The notes below the pieces were generated by a model that saw only the letters and a list, made by a program, of their open reading frames with translations, made no database searches and was not told where the DNA came from. Below, piece by piece: positions 1-7,590 of a DNA stretch of 28,266 bases (the stretch's first letter is position 1; every line of letters starts with the position of its first letter). The position numbers and the translations under genes were made by a program. Source of the DNA: an uncultured Lachnospiraceae bacterium (lineage in GTDB: Bacteria > Bacillota > Clostridia > Lachnospirales > Lachnospiraceae); NCBI GenBank assembly GCA_937910785.1, contig CALDLG010000010.1, forward strand, positions 1 through 28,266, written 5' to 3'.

Positions 1-30
1 ATTCACTTTAGAAACAAATAAAATATTCAT
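1..30 (-). CDS. 5' end of a further gene of the glycan cluster (partial)
   Basis: The minus strand carries ATG at position 30 followed by an open frame to the window edge, reading MNILFVSKVN. That hydrophobic beta-strand start is typical of GT-B fold glycosyltransferases, and the position (48 nt after the stop of the preceding family 2 glycosyltransferase, same strand) fits a continuing operon. A purine-rich GAGAG stretch lies a few bases upstream as a weak ribosome binding site. Only ten codons are visible, so the product cannot be named; a glycosyltransferase or another glycan enzyme is an inference from context. Confidence 0.5.
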   Translation of the reverse strand, partial: MNILFVSKVN

Positions 31-78
31 GATTGCTCTCTAATCTTTTCCAGCTCTGTAAAATCCTATTTCAGGCAG

Positions 79-1095
79 TTATTCCATATATTTCCCCAAT
101 GACAGTAATTCTCGACTAATCACAAATTTTCCTCCCTGATATACTAAATTAGGAGAGATGCATAACAGGAATCCAACTATTCGTTCCAAAAACGTACCGG
201 CTTTGACTGCAACATATGACAGATAATTTTTCTGACAATTCATTTGTATCCTTTTAAAAATCACATTATCGGCATAATTTCCTATGACCATCTGCAGCAT
301 CAGTCTGATACTGCTCCTGACAGCACGGTACTTTATATAGTTTTGTATCATTTTATTTTCTGTCCCTGTTATGTTTTCCAACTGTGAAATACATTTCAGG
401 CTTGTAAGATTCTTTTTATTAAATTGCCTGCTGGAATAAGTATCATTCATAACAGACTGTTCATTTTTCCTGTAAAAATATCTTGCCGAATTGACATAAT
501 AATATGATCTGCAATACTGCAAATACTCTATTACAAATACCATATCCTCTCCGACTGCTATATTTTCATGAAATCTGATCTTTTTATTTTCTATAATATT
601 TTTCCGGAATATCTTATTCCATGCCGCCCCATGCACAATATTCGTGCATACTGCATGATAAAATAAATCCTCTCTGCTCAGAAATCCTTCTTTTCCAATC
701 AAAATCTGTCTCTGTGTTTCTGTAACCCGGCTATATCCACATATTACAATATCCGCAATATCAAGTTTTTCATACAAACCCTGAACATAGGCTTCATCAA
801 TATAATCATCTGCATCAACAAATAAAAGGTACTTCCCGCCTGCCATTTCCATACCCTTATTTCTTGCACTGGAAACCCCTCTGTTTTTTTGATGCCATAC
901 CTTAATTCTGGAATCCCTTTTTTTCCATTCCGCACATATCTCCGGAGAAGTATCTGTGGAACCGTCCTCGATCAGCAGAATCTCCGTATTTTGATATGTC
1001 TGATTCACAACACTGTTTATACATTCATCTAAATATTTTTCCACATTGTAAACCGGGATAATTATGCTTATCAAATCCCCTTCATTATTCTGCAT
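79..1095 (-). CDS. Family 2 glycosyltransferase (GT-A fold)
   Basis: 338 aa. The N-terminus ISIIIPVYNVEKYLDECINS is the classical GT2 nucleotide-binding start. It is followed by LLIEDGSTD and by the metal-binding DxD-like FVDADDYID near residue 95. These features fit an inverting sugar transferase that takes an NDP-sugar and builds a surface polysaccharide or glycolipid. The second half has GAAWNKIFRK and EDMVFVIEYLQYCRSYYYV, common in capsule/EPS GT2 enzymes, and ends with a basic amphipathic tail that may touch the membrane. It follows the FkbM methyltransferase gene by 29 nt. The ATG has no well-spaced ribosome binding site (AGGAAAGG lies more than 14 nt upstream), so the exact start is less sure than the family. 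Donor and acceptor cannot be told from sequence. The gene is AT-rich like its neighbours up to about position 3010. Confidence 0.88.
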   Translation of the reverse strand: MQNNEGDLISIIIPVYNVEKYLDECINSVVNQTYQNTEILLIEDGSTDTSPEICAEWKKRDSRIKVWHQKNRGVSSARNKGMEMAGGKYLLFVDADDYIDEAYVQGLYEKLDIADIVICGYSRVTETQRQILIGKEGFLSREDLFYHAVCTNIVHGAAWNKIFRKNIIENKKIRFHENIAVGEDMVFVIEYLQYCRSYYYVNSARYFYRKNEQSVMNDTYSSRQFNKKNLTSLKCISQLENITGTENKMIQNYIKYRAVRSSIRLMLQMVIGNYADNVIFKRIQMNCQKNYLSYVAVKAGTFLERIVGFLLCISPNLVYQGGKFVISRELLSLGKYME

Positions 1096-1124
1096 GCTTT
1101 ATTTAATCTAACACCTTTCCTGCC

Positions 1125-1844
1125 TCAGCTTTTTAATCTGTAAATAACATTGCTTCCGCAATTTTGATATACTTCATAGCCCTGCCGTTCCATATAAGCA
1201 TCCATTGATTCCCCCTCTTTTAATTCAGCCGTTTTTTCCGCAATAATTACTTTTATCCTGTGCTTTTCATATTTTAACGTCCTGAGTGCCGTATAGTCCA
1301 TTCCTTCAATGTCAATGGATAAATAATCCGGCTCAAAATCATATTCATTCAATAAATCCTCAAGATTCTTACAGGGAATCTTAAGAATCCTTCTGACTGA
1401 TAATCCTTCTTTCAGGGATCTTTTAACATGCTCTTTATCCATACTGCTTCTTGTGGGTAAGGACAGAATATAAAAAGGAATGCTCTCATTCCCATCTCCT
1501 ATTGCAGCGTTAATAATTCTGTCTTCTTCTCTGTGCTTTTTCAGCTTTTTACACAATAACGGGTCCGCCTCAACCAAAATGCCTCTTGCTCCATATTCAT
1601 AAAATAAATAACTGTTATTTCCTCTTCGAAAATGATTTGCTCCTATATCCAGATATTTTATTTCATTTACGGGCTTATTCAGATATTGCCTCAACAAGTT
1701 TAAAGCAATTACATCCTCTTTGTTTTTCGTATAGCTTCCGGTAACCTTTCTGCGGATAACAGTATATATTTCCAGCATTCCCTCCGCAATGCCATTGGTA
1801 ATTCTATTTGACGCAACCAGTCCTTTTATTTTTACAATATTCAT
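1125..1844 (-). CDS. FkbM family SAM-dependent methyltransferase
   Basis: 239 aa. The SAM-binding region reads YLDIGANHFRRGNNSYLFYE (motif I, DIGAN) followed by GILVEADPLLCKKL, where the acidic residue would hold the ribose. Later DYLSIDIEGMDYTALRTL matches the FkbM signature IDIEGxE. FkbM-type enzymes O-methylate sugars or other hydroxyls, so here it probably decorates a sugar of the surface glycan made by the flanking glycosyltransferases; that substrate is inferred from context only. A ribosome binding site AGGAGA lies about 9 nt before the ATG. It sits 29 nt after the family 4 glycosyltransferase gene and is part of the same minus-strand run and the same AT-rich block. Confidence 0.87.
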   Translation of the reverse strand: MNIVKIKGLVASNRITNGIAEGMLEIYTVIRRKVTGSYTKNKEDVIALNLLRQYLNKPVNEIKYLDIGANHFRRGNNSYLFYEYGARGILVEADPLLCKKLKKHREEDRIINAAIGDGNESIPFYILSLPTRSSMDKEHVKRSLKEGLSVRRILKIPCKNLEDLLNEYDFEPDYLSIDIEGMDYTALRTLKYEKHRIKVIIAEKTAELKEGESMDAYMERQGYEVYQNCGSNVIYRLKS

Positions 1845-1873
1845 TTAAGCCGTCTCCTGTATTACGATCAATA

Positions 1874-3010
1874 TCATTTTCTATTATCTGTAAAAAAATC
1901 TTCTATTGTTTCTACCATTCTATCCCAGCTGAATCTCTCTGCCTCTTTCCTTACATTTTGTACCAATTCATATTCCTTATCAGATACAAAATATTTTATA
2001 ACTGCCTCTGCCAGTTTTTTATAATTCCGCGGTTCTACTATATACCCGGTTTTTCCGTCCGTAACCACATCCGGCAGCCCTCCGACATTGGTAACAATCA
2101 CTGGCTTTTCAAAGCCATATGCTATTTGAACGATGCCACTTTGTGTTGCGCTTTCATATGGAAGCACTATCAAATCACCGGAAGCAAAGTATTTTTCCAC
2201 TTCCCTGTCCGGAATATATCCTTCATAAATTTCTATCACATCCGTCACTTTATTTTCCATGATCAAATCAAGATATCGCTGCCTGTCTTCCCCGAAGTCT
2301 CCCACGATCAGCAATCTGATATCCGGAATCTGTTCCTTTATGATCGGCATGGCTTTTATTAAATGCTTTAACCCTTTATACTCACGAACAAAACCAAAAA
2401 AAAGCAGAACCTTATCTTTTCCGTTCAATCCAATCCTCTGTCTTGCCTGCTCCTTTGTTATTCCTTCCGCTTTAAAGGCATTGTATGTCGGATGAACTGT
2501 TTTCGCATAAACAGGATTCCGAATGATTGTCTTCAAATCCTCTTCATCCTGCTTTGACTGCACAATATAATAATCCGCTCTTTTTAACGTCATTTTAGTC
2601 AGTTTTCTGTCCATCGGAAATCTTTCATGCGGAAACACATTATGACAGATAAATAGTTTCTTAATTTTTTTTCCTAATGCCATTGTCATCAGCCAGTAGC
2701 AGGGAGCAAAATAAGGATGCCACCATTGCATTATCACCATATCAGGCTGTTTTCTTTTAATCTTCCTGCCGATTCCGATAATATTAAACGGATTCGCTGT
2801 ATGAATCAGGAATTTTGCGTTTTCAACCTTAAACAGATTATTACTATAATCCTTCTGCTCTTTTTTAAATAAAAACTGAGGATACTGCATCTTATAAGAT
2901 ATCATTTCAACATCATAGCTTTTTTCAAGCGCCCGATATAAAAGACCTGTATAATGTGAAATTCCTCCCTTATAAGGATACACGGGACCAATTAAAACCA
3001 GTTTCTTCAT
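1874..3010 (-). CDS. Family 4 glycosyltransferase (GT-B fold)
   Basis: 378 aa. The N-terminal Rossmann half starts with VLIGPVYPYKGGISHYTGLL, where the GGI/GGxS loop binds the donor phosphate. The C-terminal half has KVLLFFGFVREYKGLKHLIK, DIRLLIVGDFGED, and the GT4 donor-site block ASGDLIVLPYESATQSGIVQ followed by KPVIVTNVGGLPDVV, including the E-x7-E-like acidic pair. It is a retaining transferase acting at the cytoplasmic face on a lipid-linked or growing glycan. AAAGG lies 4 nt before the ATG. It is the first gene of the AT-rich part of the cluster: its upstream neighbour, 75 nt away, has clearly higher GC, suggesting that this gene and those after it were acquired or exchanged as a block. 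Specific sugar unknown. Confidence 0.9.
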   Translation of the reverse strand: MKKLVLIGPVYPYKGGISHYTGLLYRALEKSYDVEMISYKMQYPQFLFKKEQKDYSNNLFKVENAKFLIHTANPFNIIGIGRKIKRKQPDMVIMQWWHPYFAPCYWLMTMALGKKIKKLFICHNVFPHERFPMDRKLTKMTLKRADYYIVQSKQDEEDLKTIIRNPVYAKTVHPTYNAFKAEGITKEQARQRIGLNGKDKVLLFFGFVREYKGLKHLIKAMPIIKEQIPDIRLLIVGDFGEDRQRYLDLIMENKVTDVIEIYEGYIPDREVEKYFASGDLIVLPYESATQSGIVQIAYGFEKPVIVTNVGGLPDVVTDGKTGYIVEPRNYKKLAEAVIKYFVSDKEYELVQNVRKEAERFSWDRMVETIEDFFTDNRK

Positions 3011-3085
3011 AGAACCTTTCCCTTCATTTTTTCTGTCTCCCCCGGTCCTTCCCGCCGCAGAACCCCCAAAGACCGCCCCTTTTTC

Positions 3086-4123
3086 TCAGCCCTCTTTCAC
3101 CTCCGAAGGCGGAACAGTTTCCGCATTGCTGATCACCCGGTAAGTCCTTACCTTCTCTTTCTCCATCTTCCTGCGCTCATAAATCGCTTCATACTCCGCC
3201 CTGCGCGCATGGTACTGCGTATCCTGCAGGATTTTCCGGTTGGCCGCAATGACGTCCGCCATCAGGCCCATCATAAACGTCAGAAATCCCATGATGATCA
3301 GCGTACATCCAAGAATCAGTGACTGCACATGGCCTCCCGCCCTTCCGACAGCCATAAAATACAGAAAACGGAAGCCGATCAGCAGACCGATGGCAATCGG
3401 CATTGCCGACAGATAGGTGAAGCACTTGAGCGGCTTATACATCATATAAGCCCGCAGGATCGTCAGCATGCTCTTCTTCACATAGCCCCAGATGCTGTTA
3501 AAAAGCCTTGAGGGACGAAGCTCGCCGTTTGTCCGGATCGGAACGCTTGTGATCGCCATTCGTTCCCTTCCGGCCTGCACGATCGTCTCTAACGTATAGG
3601 TATAATCGTTTACCACATTGATATGCATCGCCGCTTCTCTGCTGAATGCCCGGAAGCCGCTCGGCGCATCGGGAATATCCGTATTGGATGCCTTTCTGAC
3701 GACCCAGCTTCCAAAATGCTGAAGCTTCTTTTTTATGTAGGAAAAATGCTCCGTCTCATCGATCGGTCTGGCCCCGATTACAATGTCCGCTTTTCCTTCC
3801 AGAATAGGCCGCACCAGTTTCCCGATATCATCGCCGCAATACTGATTATCCGCATCCGTATTGACAATGATATCCGCGCCATTGCGCAGACATCCATCCA
3901 GTCCGGCCATAAAGCCTTTGGCCAGCCCTTTGTTTTGTTTGAAATTCACGACATGATGCACGCCCCAGTTCCTGGCTACCTCTACCGTATTGTCCTGACT
4001 CCCGTCGTTGATAATCAGATATTCAATTTCATCGATTCCTTCTATTCTCTCCGGCAGCGCATTCAACGCAATTTCCAATGTTTCCGCCTCGTTATAGCAT
4101 GGAATCTGAATAATCAGTTTCAT
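3086..4123 (-). CDS. Family 2 glycosyltransferase, polyprenyl-phosphate sugar synthase type
   Basis: 345 aa. The GT-A domain starts LIIQIPCYNEAETLEIALNA, with YLIINDGSQDNT and the DxD-like VNTDADNQYCGDDI near residue 90. The acceptor-side motif APSGFRAFSR is typical of the DPM1/GtrB group that loads a sugar onto undecaprenyl phosphate. Two hydrophobic helices follow (about 240-262 and 275-300), then a charged, coiled C-terminal tail. Gene order supports this role: the gene just upstream encodes a GT-C-type membrane protein, the class that uses polyprenyl-linked donors. AAAGGAG lies 12 nt before the ATG, a long spacing, and the nearer ATG is out of frame. GC content is clearly higher than in the genes that follow. 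Family call is firm; the product is inferred. Confidence 0.88.
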   Translation of the reverse strand: MKLIIQIPCYNEAETLEIALNALPERIEGIDEIEYLIINDGSQDNTVEVARNWGVHHVVNFKQNKGLAKGFMAGLDGCLRNGADIIVNTDADNQYCGDDIGKLVRPILEGKADIVIGARPIDETEHFSYIKKKLQHFGSWVVRKASNTDIPDAPSGFRAFSREAAMHINVVNDYTYTLETIVQAGRERMAITSVPIRTNGELRPSRLFNSIWGYVKKSMLTILRAYMMYKPLKCFTYLSAMPIAIGLLIGFRFLYFMAVGRAGGHVQSLILGCTLIIMGFLTFMMGLMADVIAANRKILQDTQYHARRAEYEAIYERRKMEKEKVRTYRVISNAETVPPSEVKEG

Positions 4124-4177
4124 CTCTGCACCATGCTCCTTTCTCAGTTCGCACGTTTTTCTTTCCGACCTTTATCA

Positions 4178-6025
4178 TCATTCCGTCCAAAACAGGACGA
4201 AGGAACTTCCTTCCTTACATTTTCTGCAATTCTTTTCCAGTTCCTCCAGATATCCGCTGTCAGAATCCACAATCAGAAATCCCTCTTCCGGAAAAGAATC
4301 CCTCAGACTCTCCCACTCCGGACTGTTGCCGGATTCGTCCTTTTCCCGAAGAATTTCAATCGTCTGACCCTGCATGGCAAACTGAATCAGGTCGATATAC
4401 TGGACTCCGCCGCCGTACAGATAGCTGACAGGCACATCCTGATGCTCCGCTTCGTAAGAATCTATATATTCATAAAGCTTTAAATCATAATAATTTGTAT
4501 CGTTAAAATGCCATGTATATTTGCTGTTAAGACAAATCGTCAGCAAAATCTCCATCAACAGGAGCATGCCTGTCATGCAGATATTCCATCGGGAATTTCT
4601 GCTCATATATACGGCTCCTGTCACGAACGCCATCAGGAACAGCCCAAACAGGAAAGATTTCACAAGCTCCGGCAAAGCCTGCCAGGAATACATGCTTCCC
4701 GAAAGGTAACTGATCCCCGCCGCAAAAAAGCCATACATCAGATCGGCATCGCTTTGCAGCGCCGTATACAGCGTTATGCCAAACAACACGGCCAGAATGC
4801 CGATATTGATCAGCAGAATTTTCCAGGGTCTCCTGCTCTCAAGCAGAAGCAGAACGCCGATCCCCATGAAAACCGGCAGCAAATATTCGTTATATCTGCC
4901 ATAAAAGATGCCGTCCAGTCTCCCCGGACTGCTCGTAAAAACCGCCGTTACGAAGAACTGGCCCAGCATGGAAAACAGCAGGAAAAAGGAAAGCCAGTTT
5001 CCCGCATTTTCCGTTTCTTCCGTTCTCTTTCGAAACAGGCATGCAAACAGCCTGGCGGTCTTTTTTATACAGACGGCCGCTGCCGGCAGAAACAGGCCAA
5101 AGGACGCCATCCCCAGATAGTACAGTTTACCCGCACAGCTTTGCAGAAACTGAATCATTCCCGGACCGGTAAAAATCTTTCTGACACTGGCAATCTGCCC
5201 GGCGTAATCATTCCGGGACAGGACGCCGGTATCCGCCGCCGCATATACCGTTCCGGTAACATAACCCTTTATCCACATACCGGCGGCCGCCCCGCCGATC
5301 AGAATACAAATGCCTGCAAACAGCACTTTCCGATAAGCCGGTCTGTGCCACAGATACAGTATCATCGTCGCCGCGGCGGCAATGACTACGCCCACCGTAC
5401 GCATATGAATATAATATAAAAAGAGAAAAGACAGTGATAAGCATCCTGCGCTTATCACAACACTCCAAATTTTCTTATTTTCAAATAACAGAATGAACTG
5501 ATAGCAGATAAGCACATACAGAAACGCAAGAAGAGACTCTGTCAGTGTGGTCTGCATATAAAAAGTCCATACCGGATAAAATACCGCAATTCCCGTTGCC
5601 GACACCGCTCCCATCTTTCGTGCCAGTCCTTCCGGGCCGCCGGTTGGGCCGGAAAGCCTTCGGAAAATTCCCCATAACAGTCCGGCAGAAATGCACTGCA
5701 ATATCATATTGACAGCCACAGCCGCACGATAAGCCGTAACGGCGTTACGGCAAAACATCAGAATCGGAGCCAGTATCAGGCTGTATCCAAATGAATAATA
5801 AGATCCAAGGGACGCAGCTTCGGACCAGTCATAGCCGACCCACTGCGCCGCGATGGCCCAATAACCGAACTCGTCCGGATAAACGCTAAAACCATATAAT
5901 CTATGTACACCGTACTGATAAATACTGAAAAGTAACATAACAAAAAGCAGAAAATACCGGAAGAAGATCTCTCTTCTTCCAGACTCTGCTTTCCGTTTCG
6001 TCAAATTAGTATTTGATGATCGCAT
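4178..6025 (-). CDS. Polytopic membrane protein, GT-C-type glycosyltransferase-like
   Basis: 615 aa with about 11-13 hydrophobic helices spread over residues 20-500, then a soluble extracytoplasmic C-terminal part (about 505-615). After the first helix, the first loop contains YPDEFGYWA (Asp51-Glu52), the position where GT-C enzymes (ArnT/PMT-like) keep acidic catalytic or metal residues. The closing domain has SYLYGGGVQYIDLIQFAMQG and could bind the acceptor. The likely role is transfer of a sugar from a polyprenyl-phosphate donor outside the membrane, in keeping with the synthase gene 54 nt downstream. The start codon lies inside the end of the preceding secreted-protein gene (20-nt overlap), which suggests translational coupling; no strong ribosome binding site is present. 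No close family recognised, so a non-enzymatic role cannot be excluded. Confidence 0.72.
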   Translation of the reverse strand: MRSSNTNLTKRKAESGRREIFFRYFLLFVMLLFSIYQYGVHRLYGFSVYPDEFGYWAIAAQWVGYDWSEAASLGSYYSFGYSLILAPILMFCRNAVTAYRAAVAVNMILQCISAGLLWGIFRRLSGPTGGPEGLARKMGAVSATGIAVFYPVWTFYMQTTLTESLLAFLYVLICYQFILLFENKKIWSVVISAGCLSLSFLFLYYIHMRTVGVVIAAAATMILYLWHRPAYRKVLFAGICILIGGAAAGMWIKGYVTGTVYAAADTGVLSRNDYAGQIASVRKIFTGPGMIQFLQSCAGKLYYLGMASFGLFLPAAAVCIKKTARLFACLFRKRTEETENAGNWLSFFLLFSMLGQFFVTAVFTSSPGRLDGIFYGRYNEYLLPVFMGIGVLLLLESRRPWKILLINIGILAVLFGITLYTALQSDADLMYGFFAAGISYLSGSMYSWQALPELVKSFLFGLFLMAFVTGAVYMSRNSRWNICMTGMLLLMEILLTICLNSKYTWHFNDTNYYDLKLYEYIDSYEAEHQDVPVSYLYGGGVQYIDLIQFAMQGQTIEILREKDESGNSPEWESLRDSFPEEGFLIVDSDSGYLEELEKNCRKCKEGSSFVLFWTE

Positions 6026-6698
6026 AGGAACCCTGTCCGCCTGTCGTCGTAAAGGTTATGATATTCGGATTCGTGCTGGTATTCTCCAGAACCGTTACCA
6101 CACCGCCGGGACGTACGCAGATCACCGCGAAAGTCTTTCCGGACTGTGCGAAAGATTTCGGAATGCCAAAGCTTAAAGTAATCGGCGCTCCGTCAGTCGG
6201 AAGCAGACCGAATTTACCGCCCTTTACAAAGCCGAGCTCCACATTGATGTAGGGACCTACAACCGCGCCAAGCGCCTCTGCTGCCTGATTGATCGCCGCC
6301 GCTGCAAGATGGCTCTTCTTTACGTCCATATTATAGACTCTTGCATAGGGTGTCTCATCTGATGCCAGATTGTAACCGCTTGTGATGCTTGCAACGCTCG
6401 TATTAATCGCTACGCCATCTACGCTGGATGCAGCATATACGCCGCCAACAGTAGATTTTACACCTGCTACGGAACTGGTTGATGAAATATCCGCAATACT
6501 GCCTACCGCGGAACCGCCTTCTTCGGATCGATTAACGATCTCCACAACCTCTTCTTCAACAGATGAGCCGCCCGGCGGGTTGCTTCCCGGCGGATTACTG
6601 TCTGTAATGCTGCTGGCAAATACGCTCATGGACGGCGCGGTAATCAGCGCTGCTGTCAGGGCACATGCCAAAAGTTTCTGAATGAATTTCATTCTCAT
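6006..6698 (-). CDS. Secreted protein of unknown function
   Basis: 230 aa. Residues 1-28 form a Sec signal peptide: basic MRMKFIQK, a hydrophobic core, then SVFA just before SS. A short linker contains a repeated NPPG (NPPGSNPPGG, about 35-44) and an acidic stretch. Next comes a Ser/Gly/Val-rich region (about 60-110) and a compact C-terminal domain rich in beta strands (ITLSFGIPKSF, FAVICVRPGGVVTVLEN, GSYAIIKY). No cysteine lies in a lipobox and no LPxTG anchor is seen, so it is probably released or held non-covalently. AAGGAGG lies 7 nt before the first ATG, a strong site. It is divergent from an XRE regulator and overlaps the following membrane glycosyltransferase gene by 20 nt, so it may be made together with the glycan machinery. 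I do not recognise the family. Confidence 0.75.
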   Translation of the reverse strand: MRMKFIQKLLACALTAALITAPSMSVFASSITDSNPPGSNPPGGSSVEEEVVEIVNRSEEGGSAVGSIADISSTSSVAGVKSTVGGVYAASSVDGVAINTSVASITSGYNLASDETPYARVYNMDVKKSHLAAAAINQAAEALGAVVGPYINVELGFVKGGKFGLLPTDGAPITLSFGIPKSFAQSGKTFAVICVRPGGVVTVLENTSTNPNIITFTTTGGQGSYAIIKY

Positions 6699-6811
6699 TC
6701 CTCTTCCTCCTTAAAGAATTTATCGTGTCGCAAAGCGGGAATGCTCTGCGTAACCACCACCTGTAGTGTTCCGCTTCGTATTTTTACTACATTTTGTATG
6801 CTATTTAGACA

Positions 6812-6841
6812 ATCATATGTACAGCAATATGATATCGTCAA
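6812..6841 (-). promoter_or_regulatory. Candidate promoter for the secreted-protein/glycan operon
   Basis: On the minus strand TTGACG (6836-6841) and TATGAT (6812-6817) are separated by 18 bp, a fair match to a sigma-A promoter. It is about 115 bp from the ATG at 6698. The rest of the 249-bp divergent region 6699-6947 is AT-rich with no other clear signal. Confidence 0.45.
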
Positions 6842-6947
6842 TAGCCTCCGCATATACATAATATGCTATTATAAATATATTTTCAAGTCCTTTTTGCAAT
6901 TCGGAGTATTTATTGTTCGCCCGGCTAAGAGAAAGTGTGAAAACAAA

Positions 6948-7430
6948 ATGTCAGCAAAAACATTGGAAAAATACTTAAGAGAACTTCGAAGCGCCTATGA
7001 TTATTCACAGGAATTCGTCGCTTCCCGCTTAAACATATCAAGACAGACCTACTCGCATTATGAAACGGGCCGTATTACCCCTCCCCTCCATTCCCTGTAT
7101 CATCTGTCCGGACTATACGGCATTCCTGTCGGCAATTTTCTGGAACTCACAATCGACAGCGCGGCGGCAGCGAAGTGCCTGTCGGAAGGAGCTGCCAATA
7201 CAGGCCCTGACAACGATGATTTAAATGATTTTCTGAATCATATCAGTATTCCGGAAAACCATAAAAAGTTCAAATTCCTGAAAAGGCGGGAGAAACTGAT
7301 TCTCTATTATTATCAGCTCTTAGATGACAGGGATCAGGAGGATATTCTTTCCTTTATGAAGGTAAAATGCCGCAACCGAAAAGCGAAAATACCGCCCGGA
7401 GCGTCATCCGCCGGTATTTCCGTTTCCTGA
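6948..7430 (+). CDS. XRE-family helix-turn-helix regulator
   Basis: 160 aa from ATG at 6948. Residues 4-65 are a Cro/cI-type HTH: YLRELRSAYDYSQEFVASRL, NISRQTYSHYETGRITPPLH, LYHLSGLYGIPVGNFLEL, with the expected SQExVA and S-x-YE recognition region. The middle (about 80-105) is low in structure. A conserved-looking block FLKRREKLILYYYQLLDDRD QEDILSFMK follows, probably a helical dimerisation or sensing part. The tail is basic, then Ser/Pro-rich. A longer reading frame runs upstream to 6741, but that part looks untranslated (Cys/Tyr/Phe-rich, no domain). The ribosome binding site is weak (GAAAG). The gene is divergent from the secreted-protein gene and is the obvious candidate to control it; that is inference. 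Confidence 0.82.
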   Translation: MSAKTLEKYLRELRSAYDYSQEFVASRLNISRQTYSHYETGRITPPLHSLYHLSGLYGIPVGNFLELTIDSAAAAKCLSEGAANTGPDNDDLNDFLNHISIPENHKKFKFLKRREKLILYYYQLLDDRDQEDILSFMKVKCRNRKAKIPPGASSAGISVS

Positions 7431-7486
7431 ATTCACCAAACAGATTGGCTTTGGATCTTTCACACTATTTCGGAATTTCCTGTTAC

Positions 7487-7528
7487 AAAAAAATCCCCGG
7501 AAACCGTATCATACCGTTTCCGGGGATT
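7487..7528 (-). terminator. Rho-independent terminator of secDF
   Basis: A 13-bp perfect stem (7492-7504 with 7516-7528, core TCCCCGGAAAC) and an 11-nt loop are followed, in minus-strand direction, by a run of seven T. It lies about 65 nt after the secDF stop and closes the SCIFF/SecDF transcription unit. The hairpin also lies 60 nt past the end of the plus-strand regulator gene, but lacks a T tract in that direction. Confidence 0.9.
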
Positions 7529-7590
7529 GCTCTGTTGCATTTTCTTTATCAAATTCCGCTCAGCTCCGTCTGTTATTGCGCAGACAAAGA

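Noticed and set aside
3623..5419. Two plus-strand frames (286 and 303 codons) opposite the family 2 transferase and GT-C genes
   Set aside because: They are antisense shadows with Arg/His/Gln-rich composition and no recognisable domain.
6741..6947. Extended N-terminus of the XRE regulator from 6741
   Set aside because: The first 69 codons cross the divergent promoter region, are Cys/Tyr/Phe-rich and have no domain; the HTH begins immediately after ATG 6948.
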